DNA of 64,000 nucleotides from JBBRVW01 sp038246545 (GCA_038246545.1 JBBRVW010000018.1:17289-81288), one strand, 5' to 3'. Numbered from the stretch's first letter, positions 41,814 to 51,716 are shown. A program made the numbers and translations. The notes: generated by a model from the sequence alone, not told the origin.

Positions 41814-42002
41814 CGGGGACTCAGCCTTACTCTCTGCACTCGCGTCACGGGATCTCGGCGCACCTGGCACGGCGCACGAGGGAACCGGCGTCTGTTCGAC
41901 GCCGGGCGTAGGGACAGTCAAGGGTACGGAGGCGGGCGCCGCCCGGTCAAACCGGCCGGCGCCCCCTGCCCGCACGTCACCAGGTGGTGACCGTTCCACC
42001 CG

Positions 42003-44639
42003 TCACAGGGTCGTGACGGGGCTGGTCGCCTTCCGCCGACGGCGGGAGCGGCCGCTGGCGGCTGGCTCGGCCGCCGGCTCCCCCGCCTCGGTGCCCGCAG
42101 GTTCGGTGGCGACCGGCTCGGAGCCCACGGTCGCGGCGCCGGGTGCCTCGACCGGGTCCTCCACGGCGACCGGGTTGTCGTCGGCGGCCGTCCGGCCCTC
42201 CTCGGACGCGGTGGACCGGCGGCCCCGGCCGCCCGACCGGCCGCCGCCCGCGGGCTCCGCCGCGTCCTTGGCGTCCTTGGCGTCCTTGCCGTCCTTGGCG
42301 TCGTTGCCGTCCTTGGACTCGCCGCGGCTGCCACGGCCACCGCGGCCGCCCTTGCGCTCGCCGTCACCGCCGCCGTTCTTCTTCTCGACCGGCTCGGTGT
42401 GGATGTGGTAGCCGCGGCCGTTGCAGGCCTCGCAGGTCTCGGCGAACACCTCGTGCAGGCCCTGGCCGACCCGCTTGCGGGTCATCTGGACCAGGCCGAG
42501 GGAGGTGACCTCGGCGACCTGGTGCTTGGTCCGGTCGCGGCCGAGGCACTCGAGCAGCCGCCGCAGGACGAGGTCCCGGTTGCTCTCGAGCACCATGTCG
42601 ATGAAGTCGATGACGATGATGCCGCCGAGGTCACGGAGCCGGAGCTGCCGGACGATCTCCTCGGCCGACTCGAGGTTGTTCTTGGTGACGGTCTCCTCGA
42701 GGTTGCCGCCGGCGCCGGTGAACTTCCCGGTGTTGACGTCGACCACGACCATCGCCTCGGTGCGGTCGATGACCAGGTAGCCGCCACTCGGCAGCCAGAC
42801 CTTGCGATCCAGCGCCTTGGCGAGCTGCTCGTCGACGCGGCCCTCGGTGAAGACGTCCTGCTCGCCGGTCCAGCGCGACATCCGGTCCCGCAGGTCCGGC
42901 GCCACGTGACCGACGTAGGCCTCGAGCATGTCCCACGCGTCGTCGCCGGAGACGACGAGCGAGGCGAAGTCCTCGTTGAAGATGTCGCGGACCACGCGAA
43001 TCGTCATGTCCGGCTCGCCGTAGAGCAGGGCCGGCGCGGCCGCACCCTTCTCCGACTTCTTCTCGATGTCCTCCCACTGCGCGGTGAGCCGCGCGACGTC
43101 ACGGGAGAGCTCCTCCTCGCTGGCGCCCTCGGCCGCGGTGCGGACGATGACGCCGGACCCCTCGGGGACGACCTTGCGCAAAATCGCCTTGAGTCGCGAC
43201 CGCTCGGTGTCGGGCAGCTTGCGACTGATGCCGGTCATCGAGCCACCCGGGACCAGGACGAGGTACCGGCCGGCGAGCGAGACCTGGCTGGTGAGCCGGG
43301 CACCCTTGTGGCCGATCGGGTCCTTCGTGACCTGCACCAGCACCGGGTCGCCGGACTTCAGCGCCAGCTCGATCCGCCGGGGCTGCCCGTCGAGGCCGGC
43401 CGCGTCCCAGTTGACCTCGCCCGCGTAGAGCACGGCGTTACGGCCCTTGCCGATGTCGACGAATGCCGCCTCCATGGAGGGCAGCACGTTCTGCACCCGG
43501 CCGAGGTAGACGTTGCCGACGAGGGCACCGCCGCCCGACGCGCTGGTGGTGCTCACGTAGTGCTCGACCAGGACGCCGTCCTCGAGCACCGCGATCTGGG
43601 TGCGCTCGCCGGCCTGACGGACGATCATCTGCCGGTCGACCGCCTCACGGCGGGCCAGGAACTCGGCCTCGCTGATGACCGAGGGGCGGCGTCGGCCCGC
43701 CTCGCGGCCCTCGCGGCGACGCTGCTTCTTCGCCTCGAGCCGCGTCGACCCCTTGACCGAGCGCACGCCGTCGTCGTCCTCACGGTCGCGCGAGCGGGTG
43801 CTCTTGCGGGGCTCGCGGACCTTGGTGACGGTCTGGGGCGGGTCGTCGCCCGCCACGTCGTCGCCGCCGTCCGAGCCGCTCCGCCGGCGCCGCCGACGTC
43901 GACGGCGGGTGCCCGCGGTCTCGTCGTCCTCGGTGCCGGACTCGCCCGGCTCGTCGCCGGCAGCCTCGTCGTCGGTCGCCTCGGCGGCCTCCGGCGACTC
44001 GTCGTCCGTGGACGCGTCGGACTCGCCGCGGCCGCGGCCGCGGCGGCCCCGGCCACCCCGACGACGGCGGCGGGTGCCGGCGGTCTCGTCGGTCTCGTCG
44101 GTGTCGTCGGTCTCCTCGGTGCCGTCGGCTACCGCGGTGCCCTCGTCGGCGGCCGCGGCCGCCTTGGCGGCAGCCGCACGCCGACGGGGGGTCACGACCG
44201 GGTCGGGAGCCTGGAACAGCAGACCGGGCGCGACCGGACCGCCGGCCTCGGCCGTCGGGTCGCCGCCCGGCCCGTCGCTCCCCGCGGAACCGGCCCCGGG
44301 CTCGGCCGCCGCGGCCTTCTTGCTGGTGCGCTTGCGGGTGGTCTTCTTGGCCGGGGGCGCTTCGGCTGACGGCGCATCGGCAGCGGCCGGCTCGTCGGCG
44401 GCAGCAGCCGTCTTCTTGCTGGTGCGCTTGCGGGTGGTCTTCTTGGCCGGGGGCGCTTCGGCGGACGGCGCGTCGGACGCCGGGGGGGCGCCGGGGCCGG
44501 CCGACGGCTCGGCGGGGGCCGCGGGCGGCCCGGCCGGGCGGCTGGCCGCCCGGCGGCGGCGGCGCGGGGCCTCGTCGGTGCTGGTGGTGAGGTCGGCGGC
44601 GGCGCCGCCCGAGGGCTGGTTGGGCTCGGTGTCGAGCAT
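42003..44639 (-). CDS. rne: Ribonuclease E/G
   Basis: An 878-residue endoribonuclease initiating mRNA decay and rRNA processing. The N-terminal ~330 residues are low-complexity Ala/Pro/Glu/Arg. The catalytic core (about 340-780) begins with the S1 domain (GNVYLGRVQNVLPSMEAAFV). Metal-binding acidic residues lie in AMVVVDVNTGKFTGAG and GGIIVIDFIDMVLESNRD, and a zinc-link CEACNGRGY follows. Another disordered region ends the protein. The N-terminal region contains an exact 51-base DNA repeat (44316-44366, 44412-44462) encoding PPAKKTTRKRTSKK twice. The ATG at 44639 is preceded by GGGAGA. A perfect hairpin lies in the leader. Confidence 0.95.
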   Translation of the reverse strand: MLDTEPNQPSGGAAADLTTSTDEAPRRRRRAASRPAGPPAAPAEPSAGPGAPPASDAPSAEAPPAKKTTRKRTSKKTAAAADEPAAADAPSAEAPPAKKTTRKRTSKKAAAAEPGAGSAGSDGPGGDPTAEAGGPVAPGLLFQAPDPVVTPRRRAAAAKAAAAADEGTAVADGTEETDDTDETDETAGTRRRRRGGRGRRGRGRGESDASTDDESPEAAEATDDEAAGDEPGESGTEDDETAGTRRRRRRRRRSGSDGGDDVAGDDPPQTVTKVREPRKSTRSRDREDDDGVRSVKGSTRLEAKKQRRREGREAGRRRPSVISEAEFLARREAVDRQMIVRQAGERTQIAVLEDGVLVEHYVSTTSASGGGALVGNVYLGRVQNVLPSMEAAFVDIGKGRNAVLYAGEVNWDAAGLDGQPRRIELALKSGDPVLVQVTKDPIGHKGARLTSQVSLAGRYLVLVPGGSMTGISRKLPDTERSRLKAILRKVVPEGSGVIVRTAAEGASEEELSRDVARLTAQWEDIEKKSEKGAAAPALLYGEPDMTIRVVRDIFNEDFASLVVSGDDAWDMLEAYVGHVAPDLRDRMSRWTGEQDVFTEGRVDEQLAKALDRKVWLPSGGYLVIDRTEAMVVVDVNTGKFTGAGGNLEETVTKNNLESAEEIVRQLRLRDLGGIIVIDFIDMVLESNRDLVLRRLLECLGRDRTKHQVAEVTSLGLVQMTRKRVGQGLHEVFAETCEACNGRGYHIHTEPVEKKNGGGDGERKGGRGGRGSRGESKDGNDAKDGKDAKDAKDAAEPAGGGRSGGRGRRSTASEEGRTAADDNPVAVEDPVEAPGAATVGSEPVATEPAGTEAGEPAAEPAASGRSRRRRKATSPVTTL

Positions 44640-44681
44640 TCGGGTGGTCTCCCGTCGTGCTCCCGGGCGCCGGGCGGGCGG

Positions 44682-44706
44682 CCGGTCCACCAGATGAGTG
44701 GACCGG
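44682..44706 (-). promoter_or_regulatory. Hairpin in the rne leader
   Basis: CCGGTCCAC-CAGATGA-GTGGACCGG, a perfect 9-base stem with a 7-base loop, lies 43 bases upstream of the rne start; a second hairpin (GTCCGCC / GGCGGAC, 44747-44768) lies further up. In E. coli, RNase E controls its own mRNA through leader hairpins; similar use here is inference. The rest of the 192-base gap up to 44831 shows nothing clear. Confidence 0.5.
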
Positions 44707-44831
44707 TCCCGCTCCCCGCGGCGCCGCGCGGGTGCTAGGTCTCATGGTCCGCCCGCCGGGAGGCGGACGGCCGTGCGAAGTCTGTGGTGCGTCCGTCGCG
44801 TCCCGCGGCCAGGGGGCGGCGCTGGGGCGGT

Positions 44832-45617
44832 TCAGACGCCGGCGGCGTCGCGGTCCGGTGCCAGTGGGTCGGACACCGTTCCGGCCGTCTCGTCGAGGGG
44901 GCCTTGCGCCAGCCTCGTGACCGCGGGGGTCACGGGCGGCGCGAGCGCGCCGATCGAGGCGAGTCCGGCAAGGACGTCGTCGGGTCGGACGGCCGGTGTG
45001 ACATGGCGTACGACCAGTCGCAGTATCGCACACGGGGCATCTGTCACGTCCCCGGCGCGCGGGTCGGCCGCGGCGCTGAGTGCGACGACCGCCTCCCGGG
45101 CGTCGAAGGTGCGCAGCCCGTTCTTCGTCATCCGGGACACCTCGGCCCGGTCGGCGGCCAGGAACGCCGCCACGGCGACCTCGGCGGCTGCCGCCTCGAC
45201 ACCGGGCAGCCGGACCTCCCACACCGACGCCTCGAGCCGGTCGGACAGGCCCTCGGCCTTGGTGTTCTCCGGCGGCGGCGCCACCTCGACCATCTCGAGC
45301 ACGTCCAGGTCGTCGGGCAGCGAGGCGTCCAGCGCGGCCCGCAGCCGCTCCGGGTCGCAGCGCTGGGCCAGGCCGATCTCGAGGTACTCCGCCTCGCTCG
45401 CGACTCCCGTGGGCGCCGCTCCGGCATAGCTGACCTTGGGGTGCGGCGAGAAGCCCGCGGAGTACGCCATGGGCACCGCGGCACGCCGTAGGGCACGCTC
45501 GAACGCGCGCTGGAAGTCGCGATGGCTGGTGAACCTCAGCCGGCCGCGCTTGGTGTAGCGCATCCGCAGCCGCTGCACGGTGGGCGGCGGCGGCGGACCC
45601 TCAGGCTTGCGGGCCAT
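44832..45617 (-). CDS. TIGR03936/DUF2344 radical-SAM-associated protein
   Basis: A 261-residue protein starting MARKPEGPPPPPTVQRLRMR, with the family core YTKRGRLRFTSHRDFQRAFE and AGFSPHPKVSYAGAAPTGVA. It is nearly always encoded beside, or fused to, the B12-binding radical SAM protein (here two genes upstream), and rne follows. Likely it works with it in an RNA or cofactor modification that is not known. It overlaps the preceding gene by 17 bases. Confidence 0.9.
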   Translation of the reverse strand: MARKPEGPPPPPTVQRLRMRYTKRGRLRFTSHRDFQRAFERALRRAAVPMAYSAGFSPHPKVSYAGAAPTGVASEAEYLEIGLAQRCDPERLRAALDASLPDDLDVLEMVEVAPPPENTKAEGLSDRLEASVWEVRLPGVEAAAAEVAVAAFLAADRAEVSRMTKNGLRTFDAREAVVALSAAADPRAGDVTDAPCAILRLVVRHVTPAVRPDDVLAGLASIGALAPPVTPAVTRLAQGPLDETAGTVSDPLAPDRDAAGV

Positions 45618-46317
45618 GCAGCACCTCCCCCGGCTCGCTGGTCAGCGCGGTGCTCGCCAGAGTGATCGGCACCATCCGCGAGCCGGCCGGTCCGGTGTGG
45701 TGGTCGTAGCGGACCAGCTCGAGTGTCGCCACCGTCAGGTCACCGAGCATCTCCGTCCGGCGCGCCTCGACGTGGTCGACCAGCGCAGAGGGCCGGGCCA
45801 CCGGCGCTGCGAGGTGCAGCAGCGACATCCACCACTGCTCGCCGCGGTAGGCCAACTCGAAGACGTCGCCGCCGAGCGCGGCGGCCAGCGCGGGCCGCAG
45901 CGCCCGGGCGGCGTCGTCGGCGGGCTCGCACGAGGCGATCACGCCGCCCGGGGTCAGCCCGAGCCCGGTGACCGCGAAGGTTGCCGGGCCCGCGACGGAC
46001 GCGGCCCGCTCGGTCGCGTCGGCGAAGTGCCGAGCGGCCGGGTCGGCGAGCGTCACCCCGGGCCGGTGCGGTTCGAGCGAGAAGATCGTCAGGTGGGCCG
46101 ACCCGGTGGAGCCGGTGGCCCACTGGTCAGCACCGGCCAGCGCGACGAGGTCTGCCGTCTCGGCGGCGAGCCGGTCGGCCAGGCCGGCGCCGGGCCGGAC
46201 GACCACCGACAGACCCCAGCGGCGCGAGCCCGCCGTCGGCGGCAGGTCCAGGGTCGGCCGACCCTCGAGCAGGGCGGCCCGCCCCCGGTCGTGCAGGGTG
46301 TCGACGGTGACGCTCAC
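45601..46317 (-). CDS. Putative 2H-phosphoesterase-like protein
   Basis: A 238-residue protein. H-L-T at 75-77 (SAHLTIFSLEPHR) and H-L-A at 168-170 (WWMSLLHLAAPV), about 90 residues apart, resemble the paired HxT/S motifs of the 2'-5' RNA ligase-like 2H fold; the second motif has Ala instead of Thr/Ser. Start GTG overlapping the upstream stop (GTGA), and the end overlaps the DUF2344 gene. Its place between two radical-SAM-associated genes suggests it belongs to the same process. The fold call is tentative. Confidence 0.6.
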   Translation of the reverse strand: MSVTVDTLHDRGRAALLEGRPTLDLPPTAGSRRWGLSVVVRPGAGLADRLAAETADLVALAGADQWATGSTGSAHLTIFSLEPHRPGVTLADPAARHFADATERAASVAGPATFAVTGLGLTPGGVIASCEPADDAARALRPALAAALGGDVFELAYRGEQWWMSLLHLAAPVARPSALVDHVEARRTEMLGDLTVATLELVRYDHHTGPAGSRMVPITLASTALTSEPGEVLHGPQA

Positions 46318-48278
46318 TCGGCGGGCGTCCCGGCAAGCACCTGGTCACGGGCGGAGTTCAGGACCGTGAGCGGGATCAGCGTCGCCCCGGTCGGGCCCTG
46401 CTGGATCTCGGTGCCCATCTGCGGGCAGACGCCGCAGTCGAAGCACGGGGTCCACCGGCAGTCCTCGACCTCGGTGCCGGTGAGAGCGTCCTGCCAGTCC
46501 TCCCAGAGCCAGTCGCGGTCGAGGCCGGAGTCGAGGTGGTCCCACGGGAGCACCTCGGCGTAGTCGCGCTCGCGCACGGTGTACCAGTCGACGTCGACCG
46601 GCTCGTCGGCGAACGCCTGCTCGGCCGAGGCCATCCACCGCTCGAACGAGAAGTGCTCGCTCCAGCCGTCGAACCGGCCGCCGTCCTCGTAGACCGCCTC
46701 GATGACCTTCCCGACCCGGCGGTCGCCACGGGACAGCAGTCCCTCGACGATGCCCGGCTTGCCGTCGTGGTACCGGAAGCCGATCGCCTTGGCGAACGAG
46801 CGGTCCGAGCGCACGGCGTCGCGCAGCTTGGCCAGCCGCGAGTCGGTCTCCTCGTGGCCGAGCTGGGCCACCCACTGGAACGGGGTGTGCGGCTTGGGCA
46901 CGAAGCCGCCGATCGAGACGGTGCAGCGGATGTCGTTGCGGCCGGTGACCTGGCGTCCGGTGGCGATGACCTTCTTCGCGAGGTCAGCGATCTGCAGCAC
47001 GTCCTCGTCGGTCTCGGTCGGGAGACCGCACATGAAGTAGAGCTTGACCTGCCGCCAGCCGGCCGAGTAGGCCGCCGTCACTGTGCGGATCAGGTCGTCC
47101 TCGGTGACCATCTTGTTGATGACCTTGCGGATCCGCTCGCTGCCGCCCTCGGGGGCGAAGGTCAGCCCGGACCGCCGGCCGTTGCGGGTGAGCTCGTTGG
47201 CCAGGTCGATGTTGAACGCGTCGACCCGGGTCGACGGCAGTGACAGCGAGGTCTGGGTGCCCTCGTAGCGGTCGGCGAGACCCTTGGCCATCGGCGCGAT
47301 CTCGCTGTGGTCGGCGCTGGACAGCGAGAGCAGCCCGACCTCCTCGAAGCCGGTCGCCGCCAATGCCTTCTCGACCATCTCGCCGACGCCCGTGAGGGAG
47401 CGCTCGCGGACCGGGCGGGTGATCATGCCCGCCTGGCAGAACCGGCAGCCGCGCGTGCAGCCGCGGAAGATCTCGACCGACGCCCGCTCGTGCACCGACT
47501 CGGCGAGCGGCACGAGCGGCTGCTTCGGGTACGGCCACTCGTCGAGGTCCATGACGGTGTGCTTGGAGACCCGCCACGGGACCCCGGGCCGGTTGGGCGC
47601 GACCCGCTTGATGCGGCCGTCGGCGAGGTACTCGACGTCGTAGAACGCCGGGACGTAGACGCCCCCCGTGCGCGCGAGTCGCATGAGCAGCTCGTCGCGA
47701 CCCCCCGGCCGGTCCTCTGCCTTCCAGCGGCGCACGACCTCGCTGATCTCCAGCACGGCCTGCTCGCCGTCGCCGAGCACCGCCGCGTCGACGAAGTCGG
47801 CCACCGGCTCGGGGTTGAACGCCGAGTGGCCACCCGCGACCACGACGGGGTGGTCGACCGTGCGGTCGCGTGCGTGCCGGGGCACGCCGGCGAGGTCCAG
47901 CGTCTGCAGCAGGTTGGTGTAGCCGAGCTCGGTCGCAAAGGACACGCCCAGCAGGTCGAACGCAGCGATCGGCCGGTGCGCGTCGACTGTGAAGGCCGGC
48001 AGCTCGTGCTCACGCATGACCTGCTCCATGTCCGGCCACACCGCGTACGCGCGCTCGGCCAGGATCCCCGCCCGCTCGTTGAGCACCTCGTAGAGGATCA
48101 TCACGCCCTGGTTGGGGACGCCGACCTCGTACGCGTCGGGGTACATGAGGGCCCAGCGGACGTCGCAGGAGTCCCAGTCCTTGACGGTGGAGTTCAGCTC
48201 GCCACCCACGTACTGGATCGGCTTGCTGACGCTCGGGAGGAGCGGCTCCAGACGGGGGAAGAGGGACTCGACTGGCAT
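46314..48278 (-). CDS. TIGR03960 B12-binding radical SAM protein
   Basis: A 654-residue protein. A cobalamin-binding-like N-terminal region contains MYPDAYEVGVPNQGVMILYE and DLLGVSFATELGYTNLLQTL. The radical SAM cluster motif is FRGCTRGCRFCQAGM (CxxxCxxC). The C-terminal WTPCFDCGVCPQMG adds a further cysteine cluster. The reaction is unknown. ATG 48278 is preferred since upstream frame is antisense noise. It starts 19 bases after rodA and overlaps the 2H-like gene by four bases. Confidence 0.93.
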   Translation of the reverse strand: MPVESLFPRLEPLLPSVSKPIQYVGGELNSTVKDWDSCDVRWALMYPDAYEVGVPNQGVMILYEVLNERAGILAERAYAVWPDMEQVMREHELPAFTVDAHRPIAAFDLLGVSFATELGYTNLLQTLDLAGVPRHARDRTVDHPVVVAGGHSAFNPEPVADFVDAAVLGDGEQAVLEISEVVRRWKAEDRPGGRDELLMRLARTGGVYVPAFYDVEYLADGRIKRVAPNRPGVPWRVSKHTVMDLDEWPYPKQPLVPLAESVHERASVEIFRGCTRGCRFCQAGMITRPVRERSLTGVGEMVEKALAATGFEEVGLLSLSSADHSEIAPMAKGLADRYEGTQTSLSLPSTRVDAFNIDLANELTRNGRRSGLTFAPEGGSERIRKVINKMVTEDDLIRTVTAAYSAGWRQVKLYFMCGLPTETDEDVLQIADLAKKVIATGRQVTGRNDIRCTVSIGGFVPKPHTPFQWVAQLGHEETDSRLAKLRDAVRSDRSFAKAIGFRYHDGKPGIVEGLLSRGDRRVGKVIEAVYEDGGRFDGWSEHFSFERWMASAEQAFADEPVDVDWYTVRERDYAEVLPWDHLDSGLDRDWLWEDWQDALTGTEVEDCRWTPCFDCGVCPQMGTEIQQGPTGATLIPLTVLNSARDQVLAGTPAE

Positions 48279-48297
48279 CCGTCCAGAGTAGGTGATG

Positions 48298-49482
48298 TCA
48301 GGAGTAGCGGCGCATGTGCACGTTCTGGAGCAGGCCCACGGCCAGCATGTTCGCGAACATCGACGACCCTCCGTAGGACACGAACGGGAGCGGGACACCG
48401 GTCACCGGCATGATCCCGAGCGTCATCCCGATGTTCTCGAAGGCCTGGAACGCGAACCAGCAGACGATGCCGGTGGCCACCAGGCGGCCGAAGAGGTCCT
48501 CGGCGCGCATCGCGATCCGGCCGGCCCGCCACAGCACCAGCCCGAGCAGGACGACCACGAGGGCGGCCCCCACGAAGCCGAGCTCCTCCCCCGCCACGGT
48601 GAAGATGAAGTCGGTCTGTTGCGCGGGCACGAAACGGCCCTGCGTCTGGGCGCCGTGGAACAGGCCCTGGCCCTCGAAGCCGCCGGAGCCGATCGCGATC
48701 TGTGCCTGCCGCACGTTGAACCCGGCGCCCTTGGGGTCGGCCGTCGGGTCGTAGAACGCCCGGAACCGGTCCAGCTGGTAGTCCTTGAGCAGGCCGGCCT
48801 GGACGGCGACGACGGCGAGCAGCACCGCACCGGCGACCAGGCCGACGACCCAGCGCAGCGGGGCGCCCGAAACGGCGATCACGCCCAGCACGGTCGTGCA
48901 CACCACGAGTGCGGTGCCGAGGTCGGGCTGCAGCATCACCAGCCCGAGCGGCACGGCGGCGAAGCCGAGGGTCACGACCACGTCGACGTCGCGCGGGCTG
49001 TCCTCGGCGTCGCGCTTCTCCGAGAGCAGGACCGCCATGCCGACGACCAGGGCCACCTTCGCCAGCTCGGAGGGCTGGATGGAGAAGCCGGCGGGCAGCA
49101 CGATCCACGAGTGCGAGCCGTTGATGGTCGAGCCGAGCGGCGAGAGCACCGCGGCGAGGCCGGCGAGGGAGAGCAGGTAGATGACCGGTGCGTAGGCCCG
49201 CAGCATCCGGTAGTCGAACACCGACGCGACCACGGCCAGGACCAGACCGATGGCCACGTTGAGGCAGTGCTTCTTCAGGAATGCCGCGGGGTCACCACCC
49301 GAGTCGAGCGCCGCCTGCCGGGTCGCGGACCAGACGAGCGCGCCGCCGATCGAGCACAGCGCGAGAACCGCGAACAGGAGTGTCCAGTCGATGCGTCGCA
49401 GGGTCGCGTCGCGGTGCAGCAGCCGCGAGCTGCGGCGGGCGGGCGGCACGGTGTAGGGCGCGGGGCGGTAGCCGACGGACAT
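48298..49482 (-). CDS. rodA: Peptidoglycan glycosyltransferase RodA
   Basis: A 394-residue SEDS-family protein with about ten membrane segments that polymerises glycan strands for lateral wall growth with the PBP2 transpeptidase. Motifs: GSTINGSHSWIVLPAGFSIQ, PSELAKV, LQPDLGTALV, DFIFTVAGEELGFVG and GVPLPFVSYGGSS. The mreBCD-mrdA context identifies it as RodA and not FtsW. Its ATG overlaps the mrdA stop (TGATG). Confidence 0.95.
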   Translation of the reverse strand: MSVGYRPAPYTVPPARRSSRLLHRDATLRRIDWTLLFAVLALCSIGGALVWSATRQAALDSGGDPAAFLKKHCLNVAIGLVLAVVASVFDYRMLRAYAPVIYLLSLAGLAAVLSPLGSTINGSHSWIVLPAGFSIQPSELAKVALVVGMAVLLSEKRDAEDSPRDVDVVVTLGFAAVPLGLVMLQPDLGTALVVCTTVLGVIAVSGAPLRWVVGLVAGAVLLAVVAVQAGLLKDYQLDRFRAFYDPTADPKGAGFNVRQAQIAIGSGGFEGQGLFHGAQTQGRFVPAQQTDFIFTVAGEELGFVGAALVVVLLGLVLWRAGRIAMRAEDLFGRLVATGIVCWFAFQAFENIGMTLGIMPVTGVPLPFVSYGGSSMFANMLAVGLLQNVHMRRYS

Positions 49483-51716
49483 CAGCCACCGCCCTCGTCA
49501 GGCCGGTAGGCGCGCAGCTCCTCGACCGCCGCCGGGTACCGGTCGGCCGCGGGGCGCCGGCTCTCGGGCGTCACCACGGTGCCGTCCGGGTTCACCCGCG
49601 GCAGCTGCGTGGCGGGGTGTCCACCGGGAGGCGAGGCCGTCGCGAGGTCCACCTTGCTGCCGTGCACGCCGAAGAGCGTCTTGTAGAGCTCGGCCACCGA
49701 CGGCCCGGAGATGCCGGACCCGGTGCCGCCCTGGCTGACCATCATCACGACGGCGTACTGCGGCCTGGTGGCCGGCGCGAACGACGCGAACCAGGACGTC
49801 GTCTCCTTGCCGTAGACCTCGCCGGTGCCGGTCTTGGTCGCGACCGGCACCTTGTCGATCGGGAACCCGGCACGGAAGAACGGCCCGTACCCGGTGCCCA
49901 CCTCGGTCACCGTGCGCAGCGCGTGCCGAAGCCAGTCCAGCGTGGCCGCCTTCACCGGCAGGTGCCCGGCCGGCGCCGGGTCGATCCGTCGGACCAGCTC
50001 GCCGTCGGGCGACATGATCGCGCTGCCGATGTGCGGCGTGACGAGCGTTCCGCCGTTGGCGACCGCCGCGTAGACCCGGGCCATCTGCAGGGGGGTCACC
50101 GTCGTGTCGCCCTGGCCGATCGCGAAGTTCGCGGCATCGCCGCCGCGGTAGGCCCAGCCGTCGGCGCAGTTCTCCCTCGACAGCTGGAGCAGGTAGGCCG
50201 CCCGCCGAGGGTCGGTCTTCGCGACGTCCGGGTAGCCGGTCTTGGCCTTCGCGCAGTAGAAGTCCTTGGTGGCCTTCCAGTAGGCCTTCTTCCAGGCCCG
50301 ATCGGCGATCCGGCCGTCCGACTCGGCCGGCAGGTCGAGGCCGGTGGGGCGGCCCAGGCCGTAGGCCTTGGCCATCTCCGTGAACGGGTCAAGGGACTTC
50401 TTCTTCGGGTCCAGGCCGCCCATCCGCAGCCAGGTCTCGTAGGCGAACTTGTAGAACACGGTGTCGCAGGAGACCTGGATCGCGCGCAGCATCGAGATCG
50501 TGCCGTAGCCCTGCGACTCGTAGTTCGCCTTCGGCGAGCCGCCGATCGAGTACGACGACGGGCACGGGTACGACGCGTCGACCGAGTAGCCGGCCTTCAC
50601 CGCGGCGGGGAGCGACACGGCCTTGAAGGTCGAGGCCGGGGCGAACTCCCCCTGGAAGGCCCGCGACTGGTTCGGGTAGTTGTTCTTCTTGCTGGTGATG
50701 GACTTGTAGTCCTTGCTGCTGATGCCACCGACCCAGATGTTCGGGTCGTACGTCGGCCAGCTCGCCATCGCGACGATGCCGCCGGTCCGGACGTCCATCA
50801 CGACCACGGCCCCGGAGTCGGCCTTGTGCTTGGCGAAGCCCTTGTTGATGTCACCGGTGTGGCGGGCGCGCATGATGGCGGCCTTGAGCTGCTTCTCGGC
50901 CTCCGCCTGGACCTTGGCGTCGATGGTCGTGACCAGGTAGTTGCCGGGAGTCGGCTGGGTCTCGGTGAGCACGCCGCTCACGCCGCCCTGGTGGTCGACC
51001 GTCAGGGTCTTCACCCCGGGCGTGCCGCGCAGGTCCTCGTCGTACTCGCGTTCGAGACCGGCCCGGCCGATCAGGTCGGTGCGCTGCAGCACGGTCTCGG
51101 TGCGGCCACCGGCGGCGGCACCCGCATCCTTACGGGCGGCCAGCTCCTCGTCGGTGACCGGACCCAGGTAGCCGAGCTCGTGCGCGGCGTTGGCGCTCAG
51201 CGGCTCGGGGTACTCGCGCACCGAGCTGAGCTCGGCGCTGACACCCGGGAAGTCCTCGCGCCGCTCCATGATCTGCAGGGCCATCGCGGTGCTCGCCTCG
51301 TCGGTGACCGGGATGGGCTGGTAGGGCGACCCGTTGAAGCAGCGCGGCGCGGGCGGCGCCCCCTCGCTGCCGCAGAGGCGGGTCCGCTCCCAGACGTCCT
51401 GAAACGGCTCGCCGATCACCTTCGCCACCTTGGCGACGAGCTCGCGGCCACCGTCTCGCTGTCGCAGCATCGCCGTACGGCTGATGGACACCACCAGCGC
51501 GGTGCGGTTGCGCGCCAGCGGGCGTCCGCGGGCGTCGAGGATCATGCCGCGCGCGGCGGGCGTGACGATCGAGCGGGTGCCGTTCTCGGCGGCGGCCGAC
51601 TTGTAGTTCTCCGAGGCCACCACCTGGAGGTACCAGAGCCGGCCGAGCAGTGTCGCCAGCAGCGACAGCACGAGCAGCTGGAGGACGACCAGCCGCAGCC
51701 GGCTGCGCTCGCTCAT
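49482..51716 (-). CDS. mrdA: Penicillin-binding protein 2 (class B transpeptidase)
   Basis: A 744-residue membrane-anchored transpeptidase. N-terminal anchor LVVLQLLVLSLLATLLGRLW, a dimerisation domain with YPEPLSANAAHELGYLGPV, and the transpeptidase domain: catalytic serine in APASTFKAV (SxxK), SCD in AIQVSCDTVFYKF (SxN equivalent) and KTGTGE. The ATG at 51716 overlaps the mreD stop (ATGA). With RodA it builds the side wall and is the target of some beta-lactams. Confidence 0.96.
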   Translation of the reverse strand: MSERSRLRLVVLQLLVLSLLATLLGRLWYLQVVASENYKSAAAENGTRSIVTPAARGMILDARGRPLARNRTALVVSISRTAMLRQRDGGRELVAKVAKVIGEPFQDVWERTRLCGSEGAPPAPRCFNGSPYQPIPVTDEASTAMALQIMERREDFPGVSAELSSVREYPEPLSANAAHELGYLGPVTDEELAARKDAGAAAGGRTETVLQRTDLIGRAGLEREYDEDLRGTPGVKTLTVDHQGGVSGVLTETQPTPGNYLVTTIDAKVQAEAEKQLKAAIMRARHTGDINKGFAKHKADSGAVVVMDVRTGGIVAMASWPTYDPNIWVGGISSKDYKSITSKKNNYPNQSRAFQGEFAPASTFKAVSLPAAVKAGYSVDASYPCPSSYSIGGSPKANYESQGYGTISMLRAIQVSCDTVFYKFAYETWLRMGGLDPKKKSLDPFTEMAKAYGLGRPTGLDLPAESDGRIADRAWKKAYWKATKDFYCAKAKTGYPDVAKTDPRRAAYLLQLSRENCADGWAYRGGDAANFAIGQGDTTVTPLQMARVYAAVANGGTLVTPHIGSAIMSPDGELVRRIDPAPAGHLPVKAATLDWLRHALRTVTEVGTGYGPFFRAGFPIDKVPVATKTGTGEVYGKETTSWFASFAPATRPQYAVVMMVSQGGTGSGISGPSVAELYKTLFGVHGSKVDLATASPPGGHPATQLPRVNPDGTVVTPESRRPAADRYPAAVEELRAYRPDEGGG

